Shown here piece after piece: positions 25,655 through 35,934 of a stretch of DNA of 64,000 nt; the stretch's first letter is position 1, and each line of letters starts with the position of its first letter. Where the stretch lies: contig NC_092203.1 of the NCBI RefSeq assembly GCF_043641665.1, positions 8,843,067 through 8,907,066 on the forward strand, given 5' to 3'. Under the pieces are notes generated by a model, which had not been told where the DNA came from, ran no database searches, and saw nothing but the letters and a program-made list of their open reading frames with translations. The translations under genes were made by a program, and so were the position numbers. The DNA comes from Enoplosus armatus. Taxonomy: Eukaryota > Chordata > Actinopteri > Centrarchiformes > Enoplosidae.

Positions 25655-25760
25655 TGGTTTCAGCACCATGGAGAGACACACGCAGAGAAACAAAGCTGGA
25701 AAGTTTCAGAGTTACAAAGAAAAAAAAAGGGCTGGAAAGTTTCAGCACCATGGATAGAGA
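25655..25760. repeat. Local short tandem duplication just after exon 2
   Basis: Three copies of a tttcag-centred unit lie 80-180 bp downstream of the exon 2 donor. Two carry tttcagcaccatgga (25658 and 25740) and two carry gctggaaagtttcag (25695 and 25731). They are purine-rich and imperfect, and look like a local slippage or duplication product. Confidence 0.6.
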
Positions 25761-26639
25761 CAGAAGAAGAGGGGAGGAATGTTTTAAGTTGCTGCCTTTG
25801 CACATTTCTGTAACTCTGAACAATACCCTGCTGACTCTTAGACAGGGAGTAGCTCGCTAGCTTACGAGACATAAAGTGTAAATTAGACAGTTGTGGAATT
25901 GCTCCAGATTGTCTGTTTCTCCTTAATTGTTCCCACTTTTTCTTTAAGCTCAGCCAATCACATTATGGAGCTATGTTGGCTATGAGAGATGAAACTGACT
26001 GAGATCTTCATCACGCGAATACAGCAAAGAAGTGAATATGTTTGAGCATTTAAAGTGTGTTGTAGCTTCTCCTCGTCTGGATGGTAATCTAATGGAACCT
26101 GCTGGTCTTGTCCACAGGAAAGTTAAAGTAGATGCTGAGGAATAGGCAGTAAAGTGGGTCTTATATTACCACTGCTACCTTCACCTTTTTGGATAATGAT
26201 AAGTCCCTGCACCTCCTTTTTTTCATCACATACAGTGGAAAAGGCTACTAATTTACCAAACTCTCAAAAGTTGGATTAGTCTTTTAAGAGACGACAATAG
26301 GCCACTTTTACATTTGTATTCAAGGCGGATTATTTTGCTGAATCTCTTATCTGGAGGGTGTTACGATGTGTAACAAGAGATGAGTTCAGCATCTTATTCA
26401 CTATGAGAGAACTCATGGATATTGATTGAAGCCCTTTGCCAGTACAATACAACACTATACAGCACAATGGAGCTAATGATAAGAGGTGCTGGTAAGAAAA
26501 GGACTGCGAGACACTGCAGGCAAATGAGCAGCACTCTGAATGTGAAGTGCTGTCGCCATTCCTCCCGAACACACTACTCTGCTGGGTCTGCAGCCGCTTT
26601 CTTCTTCTCCTACTGTACGTGCCACCGGGCGCCATCCCT

Positions 26640-26765
26640 CCCCCCTGCTGTTTAATGAAGTGAGGTGTAGTCTAATTACTGGGCCAGCGCTATCAAATGA
26701 ATACCATAAACAGTCCCATTAGGCCCAGCATCATTAGGGAAACAATTAGACATCTGGGGGATTGT
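26640..26765. promoter_or_regulatory. Candidate conserved non-coding element, intron 2
   Basis: This stretch has high complexity and no repeats. It has several homeodomain-like cores (ctaattac, cattaggg, caattaga), a ccagcgct GC box-like piece and atcaaatgaat. It stands out from the simple-sequence surroundings and ends at a poly-G run. Function is inferred from composition only. Confidence 0.25.
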
Positions 26766-26783
26766 TAAGAGGAAGTTCGGAGA

Positions 26784-26797
26784 GGGGGGGGGGGGGG
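26784..26797. repeat. Poly-G run, 14 G
   Basis: Fourteen consecutive G on the sense strand. Confidence 0.9.
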
Positions 26798-26960
26798 TCA
26801 GGATTCGGGGGTTATTTGGTTGCCATGGAAACTCCAAGTAGCAATCCCGCTATTGGTCCCAAGAAATCAGAGAGACCCTGTCCTAATTCTTAAGCTGGAG
26901 TTGCTATACTTTTTAAATGCATTTTAAGAATTGCGTTCCATTATGTGCCACTTAAAGCAA

Positions 26961-27041
26961 CACATACACACACACACACACAGTGGTTCATGCAAAGTTC
27001 AATGTTGGCACGTACACATATCATCGACACACACACACACA
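26961..27041. repeat. Two short (CA)n tracts
   Basis: CA tracts at about 26966-26982 and 27026-27041, separated by a non-repetitive spacer. Confidence 0.88.
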
Positions 27042-29374
27042 TTTCAACAGATACACTACGTAGACTCGTGCATTGTGAGCTGCAGGCAGGCTGGGAATGG
27101 CTAAGCAGAACTGATTGACCCTCTATGTTCTTTTAAAACAGCAGCCTGGGAGGTACATACAGTACATATGGACAAATGGATGGGCAGAGCGTGGATGGAG
27201 CAGTCGGGATAGTGAAGAGGAGGGAGGAGGGAGGAGGGCGGAGGGAGCGAGAGAAGAGCTCGAGGGGTGTCGCTTTTATGGCAGGCAAAAACAGCTGCTG
27301 TGCTAAAATTACAATGTTCAGCTACCGTGCCGCAGGGATGTGTGTTTGTGTCTGCATATATCTGTGTGTTTGTGTGTGGATGGAGAGAGCAGGGATAGGG
27401 GGGAGCGATACAGGGCAGAGATGGAGAGGGAGGGAGGGAGGGGGCGAGGGCAGGGACAGACAGGACGACTTGGTGATTTTTGCCCGGTGAGATGCCGACA
27501 GTTAGATGGATGAGATGGCTCTGCAGCCTCCTCAGGTCCAGCTTCCTTCCAAACCACATCCCTCTGATTTTCCTCTTTTCTCTGCCTCCCATCAGTAGAC
27601 CGACGTGAGTGCAAGAGGACCAGAAATGGGATTAAGTTAGTTTTATAGCCCAGTCTGTATCAGATCTGGGTCAATTTGTATTCACAAATACATCTTAGTG
27701 TTTGTTTTATCCAGCTCAGAGGCCCGTATGGGTGGAGCTTACACCATGAGGTCACTGTAAAGCTACACTAAAGGTTACTTTGCTGTGGTTAGATACCTTG
27801 TAGGACTGTCAGATTGCAGTGTCTAAGGTTGCATTATTTGCGTCTGACCTCGACTGACCTGAACTGAACTTTGATGCCCTCAGCGCTGTGATCCAGCCGA
27901 GCAACACGTGTTTAATGCAGTTTGAGCTCAGATTTCCCTTCACAATTTAAAAATCCCTCTTGACTGAGAACAACGCAGAGTGTGAGGCTTTAATCTAATT
28001 TAATGGCAAATATACTGAATTACCACGGATCAGATCAGAGGTTACAGAGGACTCCTCATCAGTCTCCATCCAAATTATGAGAGGGAGTCGTATTTACAAG
28101 GTTTTCTAATGTTACAAGTTCTTTGTATCAAGCAAATTCTGAATTTTTGAAGTAAATAATTACTTGCTTGCTTACTTAAAACGAGAAAAAAAAACTTGGG
28201 AACATTGTGTTTTTCTATTAAATTGAAGATAGTGTTATGACAGTTGTTATATTTTCAGATGACAGGCAGTTAATTTGTGTGTATTTTATCCATTTCATCA
28301 GTTCAGCAATGGAATATGTTTTGTATTTCTGTTTGCTTTCATTATAGACCAAACAATCCACTGTAACTGACTGAGGAACATGGCAAAAAAGTCGAATTCA
28401 GTCATATAACAGCAGCACTAAAGTTTTGCGTTCTCTCTAAAACACTTTAGGGCTCCTCAGAAGTACTTTTTATTGAGAGATAAAATCTTTTGTGAACGCC
28501 ACCGTGCTGCCGCCTGGCAGACCCCCTCTGTCTCGTTTGCTGGGCCGGCTCCCCTGGCCGCTGTCTGTCTGTCACTCAGAATGACCCATATTCCCAGAAG
28601 TGAAGCAGGGAGCTGTGCCAAGTGGCCCGCAGTGGCCCACAACCAGCTAATGATGTCACCTAGGCTGAAGGACTCTTCATTAAAGCCGGATCAATCTGGC
28701 GGCTAGCGCTGCAAAACACAGGGCGCGATGCCAGGGCTGCAGCTGAGAGCGGAGTGACGGGGGGGACGGGGGTGTCCGGCCAAAAAGCCAGGAAGAGACA
28801 TACAGCGAGCCACATATGTCACGGTGAAGTCTCAAACTTCTCCCCAAAGGACTGAATTCATCACAAGTTAGGGATACAAACACACATGCTGGTCGCACAC
28901 ACACACACAGTAGCTTCAGCAACAAAGAGAGATGAATGACACGGTCACTGAGGTGTATACTCCATGTCGACATGCAGACAGAGACACTCTTTACAGAGCT
29001 TATCTCTGGCAAACACCAGCCGAGAGAGACAGAGAGAAAACAGAGATACAGCTTTTTTTAAGAAGCACTCATTTCCAAACTCTCATTTTTAAAAAAAAAA
29101 AGAAAAAAGAAAAAGAGAGAGGTAACGTGACTCCGCGAGTTCAGTTCAGTGCAGCCAGGCAACAGAGGAGACAATAAATAAAAAGACATGAGAGAGGAGA
29201 GAAAAGAGACTCCTCACACCAAAGGCTTCCCATTTTCCTTGGGCTGTATTTCTGCTGCAAATGAAAGCGCTCAGTGATTCTGCAGCTCAGCTATTCTCAA
29301 AGCGTACATCCTCAGAAATCTATTGTGGAGGCACACGTTTTCTGCTCTGCTGCCTCGTATGCTTAGCAAACTAT

Positions 29375-29378
<4 letters not shown>

Positions 29379-29413
<35 letters not shown>
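29379..29413. repeat. (GT)n microsatellite
   Basis: About 17 GT units. Confidence 0.96.
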
Positions 29414-29414
<1 letters not shown>

Positions 29415-29809
29415 ATTTACCTGCTGTGTAGATGTTATATTAGCAGAGATGTTATCGACGGGACTTGATTCAAAATGAGGCTACAGTGGCCATGTTCGTA
29501 TGTTACGACACACCTTCATCCTCGGCCTGTCTGCATCATGACTTCATCAGCTACAGAGTGCACTTTTTTTCTTTTCTTTTATGTCCTTGCTCTAACCTGC
29601 TGAGATCAGTGTGCTAGTCAGAGATTACGGCTTCTCTGTGTGTCATTATTCAGAACTCATCCGATCGCTCTTCTCTCCGTCTGAGAGTGTGACTCCATGC
29701 TATTAATTTACCGTGAGGCAGTTATTCAGGCTGCCCTCTCTCACGTTACTTTCACCGTGTCTGTGTCCTTCAACCGTGTTTGCCGTTCATCCACCATTCA
29801 CTCACTTTT

Positions 29810-30350
29810 GGTCTGAGAGTGCTTTTCATGGTTTGTGCTTGGCTCCTCAGTTCCAATTAAGGGAAATCTTCATGCTACAATCCTTTAGACATCAGTGAGC
29901 GTCCAATATTGTGGCAGCAGTTTGGGGGAGGCTCTTTCCTGCAGGTAGACGAGGCAGGTTTTAAGTTTAACATTTGGAGAGCATGTTTAGACATGAGTCC
30001 TCTTACTCTCCAGCGATCTGAGTTTAAAGACACGCAGATTTTCAGGTCCATAAAGAAAAGGTTTTCTAAGTTTGGTGTGGAAGAACTTGCTGCAGAGCCC
30101 CGACCTTAACCCCTTCTCACACTTTTGTGATGATTCGGACAGCCAAAATGTGAGCCGTGTGAGCCAACATCACTGTTGGCCCTCACTAATCCTGTTGGAG
30201 CTGAATGGGAGCAAATCCCTGCAGCCAGGCTCCAAACTCTGGTGGGAAGTCTTCCCAGAAGAGTGACGGCTGTTATAGCAGCAGATTAAGGCCCATGGTT
30301 TTGGAATGAAATGTTCAGCACTCACATATGGGTACAATGTCCATGTGATG
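29810..30350 (+). mobile_element. Tc1/mariner-like DNA transposon relic (3' part of transposase)
   Basis: This is a decayed copy of a fish Tc1/mariner-type element. Recognisable pieces in order are a GGNLHA-like reading near 29860, LWQQFG-like at 29908, RSIKKRFSKFGVEEL at 30044-30094, and a frameshift into a PDLNP motif near 30100. The last coding part reads into a LPRRV-like end near 30250. In Tc1 transposases the PDLNP motif is followed by I/V-E, which supplies the third acidic residue of the DDE triad; here it reads FS, so catalysis would be lost. About 90 bp after 29940 do not match the expected core around the second catalytic Asp and look replaced or heavily mutated. Terminal repeats are not clear next to the relic, but 30742-30775 resembles the outer end of such elements. 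It is in sense orientation within erbb4 intron 2 and is not functional. Confidence 0.75.
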
Positions 30351-30741
30351 TCCCTGAGATGGACCGGGGAAAGACATCAGTGGGGGGCACCAACCAATAA
30401 TCTAATGTTTCCAACAAAACGTGTATGAAAATGTTCTCAGTGCCCTTGTGTACTGTTGTACTGTATCAATGGTGAACTACAAAGTGCAGTGCAGATTGAG
30501 ACAGGTCTCTTGTTTATGGTCTCCTCTAATGTAAGGGGGGGACACAGGAGCCAAGTCTCCATCCAAAGTTAGCTCAAAATCTAAACAAATTTCCAGAAAA
30601 TCAGCAAAAGAAAATGTTTCGATGTCAAATCAGAGATTCCAATTGATGAAAAAATGTGCTTAACTACAAGTGGATGGAAATTCACTTCGACCGAAAAGGG
30701 AAGAAACACAAAAACGTGTCCCCCTAAACTGACTCGTAACA

Positions 30742-30775
30742 GTCCAGTGTCCATAAACTTTTAGCCATGTTGTGT
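30742..30775. repeat. Possible displaced terminal sequence of the Tc1-like relic
   Basis: The segment contains gtgtccataaacttttagcc, close to the outer end (GTGTCCAYAWACTTTTGGCC-type) that I associate with the same teleost Tc1-like family as the relic at 29810-30350. About 390 bp separate the two. Either sequence was inserted between them or this is an independent fragment. Confidence 0.45.
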
Positions 30776-31149
30776 GTTGGAAAGTGATTTCCTCGAGTCA
30801 GATTGTTTTCATATGATTCTTATTTTTGTGGAATTTTCCCCCAATTAGTTCCCCGCGACAATCTGAATCCATCGTCGTGTGTTCGAGCTCGGACTCTGTG
30901 CCGCAGGCCTTTTGAGTGAGACTGAGAAGAGAGCTCTGGCTTCACAGCGAGGGATGTTATTTACATGGAGAGACAGAGAGAGGTAGAGGACAAGGCCAGT
31001 GAAGAGGTCAAGTGCTCCTCTCTCTCACTCCCAGTCCTCTACAGATGTTTCACGCTATTGTGCTTCACGCGGCACAATGGCTGTCACAGGGCCTCTTCAC
31101 CAAGTAATGACACCATGATCCCGAGCGGCGCTTGGAGAGGGGTGTGCTA

Positions 31150-31385
31150 GCCGGGCGAATCGTACAGTTTCATTAGCCTCTGAACCAGCTGAGGAGCTCA
31201 TAAAAGGTTGGGACTGTCGCCTGGAACAGGAGGCTGTTAGCGCCTCGCGGGCGCCCGGCAGCGTCTGCATAATTACAGCTCTTAGCGCTGGGAAAATTAG
31301 CACCCTGCTCGCGCCAGCCAGCACCCTGCCAGATCACGGTGGCACCACCCTGATGTATCTCATAGCCCGTTAATTGTGGGTTAAT
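31150..31385. promoter_or_regulatory. Candidate conserved non-coding element, intron 2
   Basis: This high-complexity, relatively GC-rich segment has gcataattac, gaaaattagc and cgttaattg cores and several CpGs (gcctcgcgggcgcccgg). It lies just upstream of the TA array at 31437. No open frame has a family signature. Regulatory function is a guess from composition. Confidence 0.25.
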
Positions 31386-31431
31386 GGAGACGTCCAAGTC
31401 CAAGAGAAGAAAAATATAACATTTTACTCTT

Positions 31432-31436
<5 letters not shown>

Positions 31437-31479
<43 letters not shown>
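31437..31479. repeat. (TA)n microsatellite, about 21 units
   Basis: An uninterrupted, self-complementary TA array. Confidence 0.97.
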
Positions 31480-31481
<2 letters not shown>

Positions 31482-32000
31482 CTGCTCTCTTACCAGAGTG
31501 TAGCTGTTTCCCACTTCCCTTCTGGTTTACAAAGTGTTTTCCTCGACGCTGCTAAAAACAAAGAGAAAAGGAAAAGAAAAAAAAACTGCCAATGGATGAG
31601 ACATTCAGCTTGTTGTTTCTCTTGATTCAGGAAATTATTCTACACTTATTTTTAAAGACAGTTTGTTGGAAATAGGACACAAACAGACAAAATTATGTTT
31701 TAAGATGTTTGTAAGAAAACGAAATGATAGTCCGTCTTTCTTTCTGCGTTGCTGCTTAGACTGATGCTGCTTTGTTGTTGCTGGTGCAGCTGCTGTACTT
31801 GTAGCTGTTTGTCAGGTTTCTGCTTAGGAACATTAAGCGTGACTTTCCAAATTACCTGATGTTTACGAGTGAGAAGGTGCGTCTTTGCTAACACAAGAAA
31901 ATGGAACACCTAAATTTTAATAAAAATCGTCAAATATCTGGTGACAACTTAACATAATAATCGGTCACATCTTCTGAACCCTGCTCAGACACCACTTTAA

Positions 32001-32181
32001 CCCTTTTACACCCTGTGCATTATGACTGGATGCTCTTTATGAAAATGACCATAATGACAGAGCTAAGAGTCCAATCTGTTTATACATATATTACATATTC
32101 ATGCATCTGTGTGCTACTAGCAGCCTATGAAAGTTTTACATAGTGCCAACACCCCAAGGCAGAACAGTGGGTGGTAAGAGG
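32001..32181. mobile_element. Possible piggyBac-type MITE flanked by TTAA
   Basis: A 181-bp segment is flanked on both sides by TTAA (31997-32000 and 32182-32185), the target duplication of piggyBac elements. Its ends are inverted and imperfect: CCCTTTTACACC on the left against GGTGGTAAGAGG on the right, which including TTAA gives 12 of 16 matching positions. The interior has no coding potential. piggyBac-derived non-autonomous elements usually begin with CCC or CCY after TTAA, as here. TTAA is frequent by chance and the terminal match is moderate, so this is a candidate only. Confidence 0.4.
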
Positions 32182-32224
32182 TTAAAAACAACCTCTTTAA
32201 CCGGTAGCTATTCCTGCTATTCTG

Positions 32225-32401
32225 AGTCTAATATATAATCATTTAATAAATGGTTCGCAGTCTTCATAGGAAAAGTTATAATTGTAAACAAGCTCTGTAC
32301 ATTAATAAACTACTACATGTCTTTATATCTGCTCACAACTACAATAAAGAGCTAACAACATGTATTGATTGTCTAAATAGTACGTATAAATGCTAAATAG
32401 G
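32225..32401. repeat. Probable teleost interspersed repeat (AATAAACTACTACATG family)
   Basis: The text around 32302-32400 (aataaactactacatg, then acaataaagagctaacaac, then tgtattgattgtctaaatag) resembles an AT-rich dispersed fish repeat that I have a general memory of. I cannot name the family or define the ends. Confidence 0.4.
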
Positions 32402-32935
32402 GTGGGCGTGTTGTTGACATGAACAAAAATAGCATTTTTATTGAAATCAGTGAATAATTAAAGTGATACAGTGCATTTTAAATAGCTGAAATCTCAAACT
32501 GAAATATGACCTTAATATTTAAGGATATTCTCAAGTGGAGCAATTTACTATGCAAAGGTCTTAGCAGTGCATTCAAGAGGCGTTACAGTTAAGCATCCGA
32601 AGTTTGAGTTAATGTTGTTGAAGCTGCAACATTAGTGAAAATAAGGAAGAGGCATGCATCATACATAAAAATGGAGGCTTACATTTAAATATACCACACA
32701 TGCATATCAACAACTTTCTAGCAAACTGCGGCTGTTGGACCTGACTCCTGTGGGAGTTGCAGCCCCACAGTGTGGATGTCGGGGTGTCTTCTGCCCCCAG
32801 GGGGGTTCTGTAGGTGGTACGACCGAGACACAGCTCCTGCTCATTACTGGGCTCCTGGTTGTCTGGCCTGCAGCACTGGAGAGCTGCTGTTCCAATGCAG
32901 AGAGGTGCAGAGGGGCCAGAGTAACAGAGCAGATG

Positions 32936-32960
32936 CACACACACACACACACACACACAC
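32936..32960. repeat. (CA)n microsatellite
   Basis: About 12 CA units. A GT array at 33095-33133 is complementary. Confidence 0.95.
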
Positions 32961-33090
32961 GCATATATTCATACAGCACATATTATGGAAACATATGCAT
33001 GTACACACAAACACACACATTAAACATGCATGCACACAACCTGCCATCTTGCATTCAGGATCCGATTGTCCTGCTCACCTATTCATCTCT

Positions 33091-33094
<4 letters not shown>

Positions 33095-33133
<39 letters not shown>
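33095..33133. repeat. (GT)n microsatellite
   Basis: About 19 GT units, facing the CA array about 135 bp upstream. Confidence 0.96.
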
Positions 33134-33134
<1 letters not shown>

Positions 33135-33289
33135 TCGGCTGCATGCCTGCTTTTTTGTCGGCCTGATCAAAGCAGACACAGCGCAGAGCAGAGGTCTCAG
33201 AGGTGAAATTAAAGTCTTGCTGCTTCCACGGCGTGGAGGGGGGAAAGTGATTACCGTTAAATTAAAAGGTACGACCATAAAAGCGCGCC

Positions 33290-33480
33290 ACGACTGAACC
33301 CTCGCAATTCATCAAAATGATCCCACGGCGCGTCTTTTGCTTATCAAATTGTAAAATATTGTCCATGACACCGGCGTAACAGGGGCATAATTAATGCACT
33401 AAATCAATTCCGAATCACTCTGCGCAGAGTGGCCCTGCTGGGATGCCGTCATTATCACAAATTATGGTGGCAGATGCATG
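33290..33480. promoter_or_regulatory. Candidate conserved non-coding element, intron 2
   Basis: A high-complexity stretch with cataattaatgc, atcaattccgaatc, tatcacaaattatgg and CpG-containing words (cggcgcgtc, ccggcgtaac). It is non-repetitive and follows the CA/GT pair at 32.9-33.1 kb. Confidence 0.25.
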
Positions 33481-34074
33481 GGGCCGAGAGGAACAGATAA
33501 AGCCCTAGCGGTGTCTTCCCCTCCTCTACGACCAATCCTGTTCCTTCCCCACTCTCTCTGACTCCCTGAGTGTCAAACTGTGTGGCGTTTCTCTTCACTC
33601 ACACCTGTTCTATCTTATTACCAGGTGCAAATAGTTTTATTAGTGAGTGCTATTTTAAAAAGCAATGTCCTGAAATCATCCCGTCGCCGATCGTGTCGGT
33701 TTTAATGACAATAATGTGCACGTCTTCATCTTCAAAGAGGTCAATCGAAAAGATGAATGTATTAATAGCTTGTTTTCTTTCTTTCATATGTGAGGATGAT
33801 GACTACAGAGCACACAATTCCCTTTAACATAACAACAGTTTTATTGCTCTAAAGAGGTTATTTACTCCCACACAACTGAAAGCCTTTCCTCATTGAGTGC
33901 AGTCGTAGAAGTTCAAACCTCACCTACACCAGATCTCTATATGTTTTTTTATTTATCATTTCGTGTAGCAATAAAAAAATATGTTTGAGTACAACAGAAA
34001 TATGAAGACAAATCTTCTTCTTCCTTCTGTATTTTATCTTTTTACTCTGACTGAAATGCCCAAAAATGTGATAT

Positions 34075-34269
34075 AAGTACTTTCTAATGGACCTTGTGGT
34101 TAAATTGTTTTGTCAACTGCAGTTTCCAAGGTCAAAAATGAATTGCCAATCTAAATTGTTAAGCCAACATATACAAGAAGTTCGCCTTATGTAGCGTTCG
34201 ATCGTATCACACAATCTTCCTCAGCAGAAGTGCTACTAATGGACCTTGTGTTGAGATTGTTTTGCCAAC
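34075..34269. repeat. Pair of imperfect direct repeats 152 bp apart
   Basis: The 33-base cores at 34085-34117 and 34237-34269 share taatggaccttgtg and attgttttg, with four mismatches. A weaker match extends about 10 bases upstream of each core. The sequence between them is unrelated and non-coding. I do not recognise the family. Confidence 0.6.
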
Positions 34270-35781
34270 CTTTATTCAAATTTGATGTTATTAGTGTGGA
34301 GCATGGCTTTTGTGCATGGCCTTAGTTTTTTACAGACTGCCTGCATGTTTGCCTCATCAGTTATGGCCACAACTTTGAGTATATTAGGAGCAAATAGCAG
34401 GAATACAACCCGTGTTCTCTGGATTTCAAGAAGAAACCCAAACTGGCAGTGAGAGTGAGTGAACAGTGAGAGTCTCATACTTCTGCAGGGAAGAGTGAAG
34501 CCAGGCCAAGAAATAACCTCTCACTGCAAACCAATAAATAATGGCCTTTCTCTTGTTCCAGTCGAGTCTTCCACAGCTTCCCATGAACTTTCTGAAATCC
34601 TCACATCTTAGCTGCTAACATATGAATCGTAACGTTGTGAGACAGTCTGAACAGTTTTGTGTCTGGCAGCGCTTGTGTAATCGTGCTCAGAGATCGTATG
34701 CCTTTTGGAAGGGGAGCGCATCATAGCTGCAGGATGTATTATGTATGCGTATTGCATTTTTATGACATTTCCTAAAGATTTCGTGACTCGCAATGATTCA
34801 CAAGATTTTTGTAATTGCATATTCCACACAGTGTACACAACAGAGGCTGAATTTCCTCAATTCTGTAGAGTTCCAGTGTTGATTAAAGTGGTGTGTTTGC
34901 ACATCTACATTCTTCAAATTCTACATTATGTGCATGCAAAATGTTCTGCTTCTTTGACAGTCTCACACTGGCGCACATCTTTATATTCCTGGGGAAATGA
35001 TGGTGGCACAAGCAGCTTTATTTTGTAGTTTAGTGGATGATTTTAATCCAAGCACCTTAATTTACGTCATCATCAGCATAACATTAATCTCCAGTTAGCG
35101 CTCCACAAACAGTTCATCCAAAAGCATGGCAGTGTTGGTGTTAACAACTTCCCCATACTTCTGTAAACCAGCTCACAGGAGTTCTACCTTCAACAGCTGG
35201 ACATGTGCAGGGTGTTTTTCAGAAGTAGGACATTTGCCTTCATCAGGTGGCGCTTGAACGCACACTGAAGTGCTAAAGACCCCAAATGTGATCCTGCCAT
35301 TTAGAGCACCCGGACCTCCCGCTGGCCCCCTTTCAGATTTTAAAAATGCATCCTAGCGGCACATTAATTTAAGGGTGTTTTGTAAATTGTTTCTCCCAAT
35401 GCCTTTTTAATATCTGCCTCTCTCCGCTGGCTTTGGGAAAATGCTGCTCCAGCTAAGCTGAGTGGAAGGAACAGATTGCGTTCCTCAGTGACATTTACAC
35501 TGTGTATGTGTGAGTGTGAGCACGTATCTGTGTGTGTGTGTCCGTGTACGATATGTATGCATTATGTGACTCATGATGTCTTTGTGTGAATGCTTGTATG
35601 TGTCCGTTAGTGTCAGTTTGGGGTGAGTGACTCCCAGCCCTGTTGTCCTGTTTGGCATATATTTGGCATTACATGTATAAGTTGCCTTGTTAGTCTTTTC
35701 TGTGCTGTAACGTGTAAAGTATGAAGATTAATAGTTCACAGATTCACTAGAAGTCCAATTTTTTTGTGGAGAGCAGCAAAA

Positions 35782-35934
35782 AGTGCCAATTAGCTAATGT
35801 TAGCATGCTAAGCTAACATGGTAAACATTATACCTGCTATTGTATACTGCTACAATATATCTGCATGTTAGCATTGTCATTGGGAGGATATTAGCATGAT
35901 AACGTTAGCCTAGCCAGCCTCACAGAGCAGCTAG
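35782..35934. repeat. Teleost interspersed repeat, distal part (gctaatgttagcatgctaa)
   Basis: It reads aattagctaatgttagcatg, then a ctaacatggtaaacattata stretch, then gcatgttagcattgtcattg, and ends near cctcacagagcagctagc. This is the distal part of a widespread percomorph repeat whose proximal part is seen at 62311-62733. It is non-coding. Confidence 0.75.
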
